Source of the DNA: Asterionellopsis glacialis | Taxonomy: Eukaryota > Bacillariophyta > Plagiogrammaphyceae > Rhaphoneidales > Asterionellopsidaceae | NCBI GenBank assembly: GCA_014885115.2 | Contig: WKLE02003000.1 | Span: forward strand, 6,778 to 20,333 | Direction: 5' to 3' | DNA length: 13,556 nt | Shown: in pieces, positions 8,521-13,556 of the stretch | Position numbering within the stretch: position 1 is the first letter of the stretch | Layout of the letters: every line of letters begins with the position of its first letter | Notes under the pieces: model-generated | Databases searched by the model: none | What the model was told of the DNA's origin: nothing | The model's input: the letters and a program-made list of their open reading frames with translations, nothing else | Position numbers and translations under genes: made by a program

Positions 8521-9399
8521 ATTCAGCTTCTTGATCAGACTTCCGTATTTTGTTTGTTTGGCATTAGTCATCATTGTGTAGGCCATAAGCCTGTCCCAGG
8601 CTTCTTTCGCGAGTTTCTCGACGACCTCGCTGTCGGATGAATCATATCCGACCTCTTTGGAAATGACCACAGATTTCATAATTATGGGACCACCTAAATG
8701 GGATATGCATATGTCCCGCGCGGTCTTGAACCTCTGAAGGTAGTCTGTCAGGCCTTCACCATCTTTCTGCTTACAGTTGAATACTGCTTTAATGGATTCA
8801 TTAATGATGGCCATGTTGTATCGATTTTCTTGAAAATTCATCGCATGAAACTTGATGGCTGACTTAAGTTGAATTGGATCAGTATAAATTTTTGAGTCAA
8901 AATCTGACCTTGACGATACTTTGTTTTGCATAGCTTTGGAACATCTTTCCCATAATAAAGCGTATGCCTTCACTTCATTTCCTTTGTAAGTTTTCTTTCT
9001 CTGCATGAATTGATTATATTCAGCCTTAAACTCTAATTCTAATTGTTTAGTTTCAAGTTCCTTTACATCTTCCTTTGTTGCTGTAGATACCCCCATTGAT
9101 GGTTTCCATGATTCAAAATCAGGTTTCATTTCTGTCTTGAGGGCTGTGGAGATGTCGATACCTCCATCATACGTTTTCATGATATGGTTGATCACGAATT
9201 CCATTGGCACGTCATAATCGTTGGCTTGTTCCGCACTTCCAAGCGTAAATACATAATCTGTAATAATCTTCTTCTTGATAACCTTGTTTCCTGTAGTGTT
9301 CTTGTAACTTGAATAAGATGAATTAAAATTTCTTCTTCCTCTCTGGAATCCTCGACCTCCTTGGCCGGAGCCTTTACCTTCACGATAGTCGCGGCCCAT
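8482..9399 (-). pseudogene. Copia gag, truncated at a deletion junction
   Basis: The frame starts at ATG 9399, only 50 nt from the LTR, and runs for 305 residues. The N-terminus is Arg/Gly-rich, a likely RNA-binding tail (REGKGSGQGGRGFQRGRR). The core has DYVFTLGSAEQANDYDV, AYALLWERCSKAMQNKV, AVFNCKQKDGEGLTDYLQRF and ISHLGGPI, as in diatom copia gag from memory. It is normal up to YGSLIKKLN (residue 293, codon 8523-8521). The final 12 residues are the pol sequence read in the wrong frame. The CCHC zinc knuckle expected after this point is missing. Gag and the next pol frame overlap by 11 bp, which could be mistaken for a programmed frameshift but looks like a deletion scar. Confidence 0.88.
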
Positions 9400-9449
9400 C
9401 GCTCACAACTTATGTGAAGAATAAAATGATAAACTCTCTTGCTTTTTAA

Positions 9450-9814
9450 TGTTGGACTTACTCCGTTGCAGAGCAATTTAGCTCTGAAAATGTCCCTCAA
9501 GGACGATCAACAGGTAAAAGCGAAATCAAAGTTGGTTTAACTGTTTGTGCTTAGATTAAAAAGAAAGAGTGAGCTCTTCCAAAAACTAAACTAAAATCTA
9601 CTGTTTGAGAAATTCTCCTCTTCTCCTAATTCCGGGATCGGATTTTAGTCCCATTCCTAAATAATTTCTTTGTGGGATTTATTGTTATAAATTTGCCACA
9701 ATCAACTACTCCGAGTAGTATCCATTCGGTACTATTTTCTACGTTACCAGGTATTTTCTTCCGTGATTTCGATCGTATTAGATTTCTTACGGGGCTGATT
9801 CTTATTCGCCAACA
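9450..9814 (-). repeat. 5' LTR of the copia element (right copy, 365 bp)
   Basis: Same termini as the left LTR (TGTTGG...CCAACA). It lacks the 23-bp block at 4900-4922 of the other copy and carries extra stretches of about 9 bp near 9705-9718 (CTACTCCGAGTAGT, almost a palindrome) and 7 bp near 9747 (CCAGGTA). Its outer, U3-type end faces the downstream host gene on the plus strand. Confidence 0.95.
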
Positions 9815-9819
9815 CAAGT
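9815..9819. repeat. Right target-site duplication CAAGT
   Basis: CAAGT directly follows CCAACA of the right LTR and matches 4704-4708. Host sequence resumes here. Confidence 0.92.
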
Positions 9820-9916
9820 TGCATCAATTGCACACAATCAACACCTTTCATCTTCAGATAAAAGAAGAGAATCGAGACAGCGCGCATCATACCACGAGAA
9901 TCAACCTTCTAAAAAC
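9820..9916 (+). promoter_or_regulatory. Remaining 5' flank / 5' UTR of the trefoil-Ifi-6-16 gene
   Basis: These 97 bp of host DNA lie between the retrotransposon duplication and the proposed ATG at 9917. The stretch is A/C-rich with many CA steps, as in a diatom leader. Before the insertion, the DNA now left of 4708 was contiguous with it. No TATA box is seen; a start in this stretch or inside the LTR is possible. Confidence 0.45.
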
Positions 9917-11698
9917 ATGAGAAACGACAAGTGCTTCCCATGCTTGGTAAGTAAGTCAGGGGCACAAGACCTCTATTGGCAACCCACACGAGTGAATGAA
10001 TGATTAAGGTTGTGCTCAAACAACCTTCTCTAAATATTCTTCAATGAATTTCGTTCGTTCTTTGCCTTCTATCAGGAGTCGTCAACGCGCTGTTACCTAT
10101 CATCGTCAAACCATGATTTGAGGATAAGCTGCAATCGTGAAGGAGATATTTTCACTACGACAAACCGAGAGAGCTGGGAGGAATGGTTCATTATGGAGGA
10201 TCCTGAAAACCCAGGTCAAGTGAAATTTCAGAACTGTGCCCACGGTAAATTCTTGACATCTTCGAATGATGGTAATATTAGCACCAGCACATCAGAAGGC
10301 AGTCATCACAGAGAATGGAGACTCTGCAGAGAAGAAGAAATTTCTGATGATGAGGGTACTACCTTTGACACGTATTCCATTTTTAATTTGGGAATCAAGA
10401 GATATCTTACCTGTGAAGAAAATAGAGATGTTTGTGCAATAATAAAGGAAAGCGTCGATGAAAAAGAGGGTCACCCGCCACCAGGTTGGAACATTGAACT
10501 CTTAACCGGTGAATTATGTTTCATGTCGTCACCTACGACTCATAGACACCTTAGCTGTCATGCATTAACAAGTGAACTGAGTATGTCACCTAATAGGAAA
10601 GGGTGGGAAGTTTGGAGATTCGTTGAAGCTGGTGGCAATGATGGACATGTGCGTATATCCAATTGGATTCATGGTCATGGTAAAAAGTATTTATTCTCAG
10701 ATGAGAATGGAAACGTCTCGACCAGCGACAATCCTGTAGGATCATGGGAAAAATGGAGTGTAGAGCTTGCACCAGAGGGATTTCACGGCGTTGCCATCAA
10801 GTCTGTTTCACATAACAGATACCTCCAAGTAGGGTCAGATGGAACACCCATTAGCACTTGTGAAGTATTTGGTGCCCTAACTCTTTGGCATCTGGATGCA
10901 GCCCACTCCCAAAACTTTGCAATATCGTCCATACCAAACGACAAGAGAATTGGTTGTGGAAAAGAAGGTCAAATTTACAGCACAGACAATCGCAAAGAAT
11001 GGGAGGTTTGGGAAATGCAACAGCAACAACATGGTTTTATTTCCCTACGTTCAAGAGCCCATGGCAAGATTTTATGTTCTGACACGAATGGTAATTTGTT
11101 TGTTACTGAGATGGTAGATGATAGTGGGCTCTGGAAACTAGCACATTCTGAAGGTGGGCTGCATATCATTTCGAAAAGCACTGGACGATACCTCTCCTGT
11201 GGCAAAAATGATAATCACCTTGCCACTGTGTCTCCATCTACGTTACTGGGGAATTCAGAATCGTGGTCTGTTGAACCGATCCTGCCTGACACCATCACTG
11301 CAAGTCAACTAAGAAATAACATAATTGGAGGATCACTTGCTGTTGCATCCATTGTAGCAGCTCCGTTCGCAGTCATGGGAGTGATCGGTGCCATGGGATT
11401 CGGTACAACTGGGATTGCAGGTGGTAGTGTAGCGGCAGGAATGATGTCAGCAGAAGCAATTTCAGCAGGTGGTGCAATTGCAGCTGGTGGCACCGTCGCG
11501 ACACTTCAATCTATTGGTGCTGTTGGTCTTGGTGTTGCTGGAACTGCTGCATCTATGTCTGCAGGTGCTGTTGTTGGAGCATCGGTATGGGGCATCGCAG
11601 CTACTTCTGCTAGAAAAGGCCCTTCAACAAAGGGAGAGAGTAATATAGCGACTGAAAGTTCTCTTAATAGACCTTTTTGTCATTGGCAGTTTTGGTGA
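9917..11698 (+). CDS. Triple beta-trefoil (fascin-like) protein with C-terminal Ifi-6-16/ISG12-like domain
   Basis: Proposed as join(9917..9946, 10076..11698), about 550 residues, TGA stop. The long exon alone has no usable ATG: its frame stays open upstream of the TTG at 10118 to a TAA at 10031. Exon 1 encodes MRNDKCFPCL and ends at TTG|GTAAGT; exon 2 starts after CTATCAG, and both junctions are phase 0. Residues about 12-420 form three units of some 135-140 residues, aligned on NRESWEEWF, NRKGWEVWRF and NRKEWEVWEM, each with a Cys about 15-20 residues earlier (C29, C171, C304). Each unit contains shorter repeats of the type RYLSC..DG.ISTS...W..W, as in beta-trefoils of the fascin/actin-crosslinking fold. 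Residues about 426-520 are hydrophobic Gly/Ala-rich (MGFGTTGIAGGSVAAGMMSA, then VATLQSIGAVGLG), closely matching the Ifi-6-16 pattern, which is membrane-associated in animals. Actin, lipid or glycan binding is possible but unproven. The exon 1 call is inference; the domain calls are firmer. Confidence 0.85.
9947..10075 (+). other. Inferred 129-bp intron
   Basis: Donor GTAAGT at 9947 and acceptor TTCTATCAG ending at 10075, preceded by a T-rich tract. CTAAAT at about 10030 is a possible branch site. Splicing joins codon 10 to a GAG codon in phase 0. A second GTAAGT at 9951 would break the frame. Support for translation upstream of 10118: the residues it gives (CYLSSSNHDLRISC) align with the equivalent part of units 2 (CFMSSPTTHRHLSC) and 3 (FAISSIPNDKRIGC). 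Confidence 0.8.
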
Positions 11699-12477
11699 AG
11701 AAGTTGAAATCAATCACTTTGATTTTTTAAAATAAAAATAAACTCGAAAGTAAAAATACAATCGTTTGATGAGGAACTCAATATTGTACAACACTTCATC
11801 ATTCATTGCAATGATGATATTTTCAGGAAAGTATTGGAAGTGGTACAAGGTTTTGAAGTCGACATTCAATAAAAATAATACGAAAAGAAAGGTTATCTTA
11901 TTCGGAATCTTTTGGGACGGACTTTACACACAATGTCCAGTGGACCTAATGGACTCCCGAGTGGAGAGGAGGAGGAGAAAAGGCCCCATCTGCATATAAA
12001 TGAATGAAAATCAGTAAGCGTTGTATACCGATCGTCAATAGGGTCCTTTAAGATTAGCAATTTGATAGCAATTGTGTCGAACAGTCAGTGCTGCAAAAGT
12101 TTGGAGCCCGAGGTGAGTAACCATGACAGCTAAATCCTCGTTATGCGTATTTGTTTTGTCATGGCATGGTACTATTACTAGAGCAGTAGACATATTTGTA
12201 TTGCTTGACCAAAGCTACTACTTCAGTATCTGGGAACATTGCTCTGGAACCCTGGAACCTCTTGATTTTCCCCTGGAAAATTGAAAAAATATGCATAGTA
12301 ATTAGTACCTCTGTCTGTTTATTAATTTGCGTTATATACTTTTAGTGTTCTTTTTTTTTTTTTTCATCATTTTAATTCATCTTTGATAATGTTCGTTTAA
12401 TGTTATTTTTCTTGCATACATTGCATCATTTTTCCTCCTTGTTTTATCTATAATCTATTTTCAATGTTTTTGATATT
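11699..12477. other. Spacer between two convergent genes
   Basis: AATAAAAATAAA at 11731-11742 is a good poly(A)-signal candidate for the gene on the left. A frame of about 77 codons at 11766-11999 has no recognisable features and is not called. A 15-nt or longer T-run near 12350-12364 and A+T-rich DNA up to 12477 form the 3' flank of the minus-strand gene. No tRNA or other RNA gene was recognised. Confidence 0.55.
11731..11742 (+). terminator. Candidate poly(A) signal for the trefoil gene
   Basis: Two overlapping AATAAA hexamers begin 33 nt after the TGA stop, in an A-rich context. Position and sequence fit cleavage shortly downstream. Confidence 0.5.
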
Positions 12478-13185
12478 TTAATCCGAAACAGGATGCAAAG
12501 TCAATTGACCAACATTCACATACTCAAAAATCTCCACCATGGAAGCACCAAATGGATCAGCCTTCATCAATTCTACCCCGTGTAAATTCAAAACAGATAT
12601 CCCTAACTCAACATTACCACTTTCCATATCATGGCTATGATTAATCTGTGCATACAATGCCAATGGTTGTACAGCATCTGCTGGGTCAGAATTAGGTAGG
12701 TTGTATTGATCTGTTTCAAGTTGAGACAATAGGTAGGGGTAGAGTGGTTCCTTGAATAAACCCCATATGCAGAGACCATCCTTACAATCCTCAGGATCTT
12801 CTGATAGTTTCCATCTACCATTGAGTATTTTTAAATATTCTGCATTTAAAGATGATGTTCCATCGTCATTGTCATTATTATTCTTTTGTATTTGAACAAT
12901 AGAGCCCTGTGGAGGTTCCAATCCTTCATCTTCAATGAATTGTACATTCACAACAAATAATTCACCAACCTTGCATCCATTCTTAGTTGGTACAGAATTT
13001 AGTGCAAATTGGAGTCTCAATGTTGTATCCTTTGTCAATGTTGAAATTGTTTGTTTTGTTTCACTCCTTGAAGAGGATGACATTTGTAACATACTAGAAG
13101 ACATGGTTTTGGTTCTGATTGCACATGATGATGGTGTATTTATGGTGAATGCATGAGTGAAGAATGCCATGGGCATCATTGCCAT
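12478..13185 (-). CDS. Probable plastid-targeted protein of unknown function
   Basis: 235 residues, ATG at 13185, TAA stop. The N-terminus MAMMPMAFFTHAFTIN is a short hydrophobic leader with an A-F step, followed by a Ser/Thr-rich stretch with few acidic residues (to about residue 50). This is the form of a diatom bipartite signal (ER signal peptide plus transit peptide, Phe at +1), so import into the complex plastid is likely. The mature part is acidic. It includes GLEPPQGSIVQIQKN, a low-complexity Asn/Asp insert, and GRWKLSEDPEDCKDGLCIWG followed by LFKEPLYPYLLSQLET. That block looks like a conserved motif I have met in uncharacterised plastid proteins of algae and plants, but I cannot name the family and there are no obvious catalytic residues. 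An alternative is a non-plastid secreted protein. Confidence 0.88.
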   Translation of the reverse strand: MAMMPMAFFTHAFTINTPSSCAIRTKTMSSSMLQMSSSSRSETKQTISTLTKDTTLRLQFALNSVPTKNGCKVGELFVVNVQFIEDEGLEPPQGSIVQIQKNNNDNDDGTSSLNAEYLKILNGRWKLSEDPEDCKDGLCIWGLFKEPLYPYLLSQLETDQYNLPNSDPADAVQPLALYAQINHSHDMESGNVELGISVLNLHGVELMKADPFGASMVEIFEYVNVGQLTLHPVSD

Positions 13186-13556
13186 TATTGTGTCATTGTT
13201 GAGTTTGTGGAGTTAGTTATTCTTTGATTGGTAAGGGAAACAGAGAACAAGCTGGTTGTCTTGATGGATGTTCTAAGTGTGAAGTAGGAGTTCAATCAAA
13301 ATTTGTTAGCTTTGAATGGAAAAAATGACACATCATTTTTGATAACATCATTTTTGTGACCTTCATCATCATAGCAGTCATGTTCCAATGAGGGGTATTA
13401 AAAGAGATAACCCCATTTTATACTGACAACTATTGAAATGTATATGTTCTCTAATTGCCAACAAATAGGGTGAAGGCTTTTTCACAATGGGCTAGCTGGC
13501 GAGTTGTTCCAGTATTAGGTGGACCAACTTGTGACATCTGGTCCGTAGACTCCACA
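13186..13556 (-). promoter_or_regulatory. Upstream region of the plastid-protein gene
   Basis: No coding region is supported. On the minus strand a CCAAT pentamer lies at 13231-13227, about 45 bp before the ATG. A 12-bp direct repeat ACATCATTTTTG occurs at 13330-13341 and 13345-13356. Both are only candidates for regulatory sites. The far right end could belong to the edge of another gene, but nothing is readable. Confidence 0.35.
13330..13356. repeat. 12-bp direct repeat in the promoter region
   Basis: ACATCATTTTTG appears twice, start to start 15 bp, about 145-170 bp upstream of the plastid-protein ATG. The spacing is compatible with paired factor sites or simply a local duplication. Confidence 0.6.

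Larger units (their letters stand above)
4709..9814 (-). mobile_element. Ty1/copia LTR retrotransposon, structurally bounded but coding-defective
   Basis: The 5106-bp element is read on the minus strand: 5' LTR at 9450-9814, 3' LTR at 4709-5098. Each LTR ends in the 6-bp inverted repeat TGTTGG/CCAACA, and the whole is flanked by CAAGT on both sides. The internal order gag, integrase, RT, RNase H is that of Ty1/copia, because integrase precedes RT. Gag and pol segments resemble diatom CoDi elements from memory. The zinc knuckle and nearly all of the protease are absent, pol is in the +1 frame relative to gag, and pol has four in-frame stops, so the copy is non-autonomous. LTRs and internal ends are retained, so it might still be mobilised in trans. 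Only 50 nt separate the 5' LTR from the gag ATG, and I could not identify a tRNA primer-binding site there. Confidence 0.95.

Noticed and set aside
9400..9449. tRNA primer-binding site next to the 5' LTR
   Set aside because: No TGG-type or clear tRNA-complementary stretch directly follows the LTR. A weak likeness to an initiator-tRNA anticodon region just before the gag ATG is too far from the LTR to trust.
9626..9817. 63-codon minus-strand frame in the right LTR
   Set aside because: It is the LTR copy of the pol C-terminal extension, shifted by indels, not an independent gene.
11766..11999. Open frame of about 77 codons on the plus strand after the trefoil gene
   Set aside because: No recognisable motif, A+T-driven composition, and it overlaps the likely 3' UTR of the upstream gene. 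It may be chance.
11999..12477. tRNA or other structured RNA in the convergent spacer
   Set aside because: No A/B-box pair or cloverleaf arms could be found by eye. No CRISPR-like array exists anywhere in the window.

Overview
The window is eukaryotic nuclear DNA, A+T-rich, and most likely from a diatom or a close stramenopile relative. Three things point that way. The Ty1/copia element has gag and pol segments that resemble the diatom CoDi group as I remember it. The protein at the right end starts with a hydrophobic leader followed by an A-F motif (THAFTIN), the usual form of a diatom bipartite plastid presequence. A short GT-AG intron is also present. I cannot name the species.

Layout, left to right. 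(1) 200-2770 (+): an 856-residue phospholipase-D-superfamily protein with two intact HKD motifs. (2) 2771-3300: A+T-rich spacer. (3) 3321-3436: a 58-bp tandem duplication. It leads into about 3530-4531 (+), a heavily decayed copia pol fragment whose reverse-transcriptase motifs are scattered over several frames. (4) 4709-9814 (-): a 5106-bp copia retrotransposon with two LTRs, TGTTGG/CCAACA ends and a 5-bp target duplication CAAGT on both sides. It still has gag, integrase, RT and RNase H, but the zinc-knuckle/protease segment is missing, gag and pol are out of frame, and pol carries four in-frame stops. (5) 9917-11698 (+): a two-exon gene for about 550 residues, with three tandem beta-trefoil (fascin-like) units followed by a hydrophobic Gly/Ala-rich domain resembling the interferon-inducible Ifi-6-16/ISG12 family. 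(6) 12478-13185 (-): a 235-residue protein, probably plastid-targeted and otherwise unrecognised, convergent with gene 5.

The host genes show no common pathway. The main relationship is positional: the retrotransposon lies immediately upstream of the trefoil/ISG12-like gene, 102 bp from LTR end to start codon and head-to-head with it. It has therefore separated that gene from its original upstream DNA, most of which should now lie left of position 4708. The most unusual item is the trefoil-Ifi-6-16 architecture. The internal repeat of that protein also independently supports the inferred first exon and intron.
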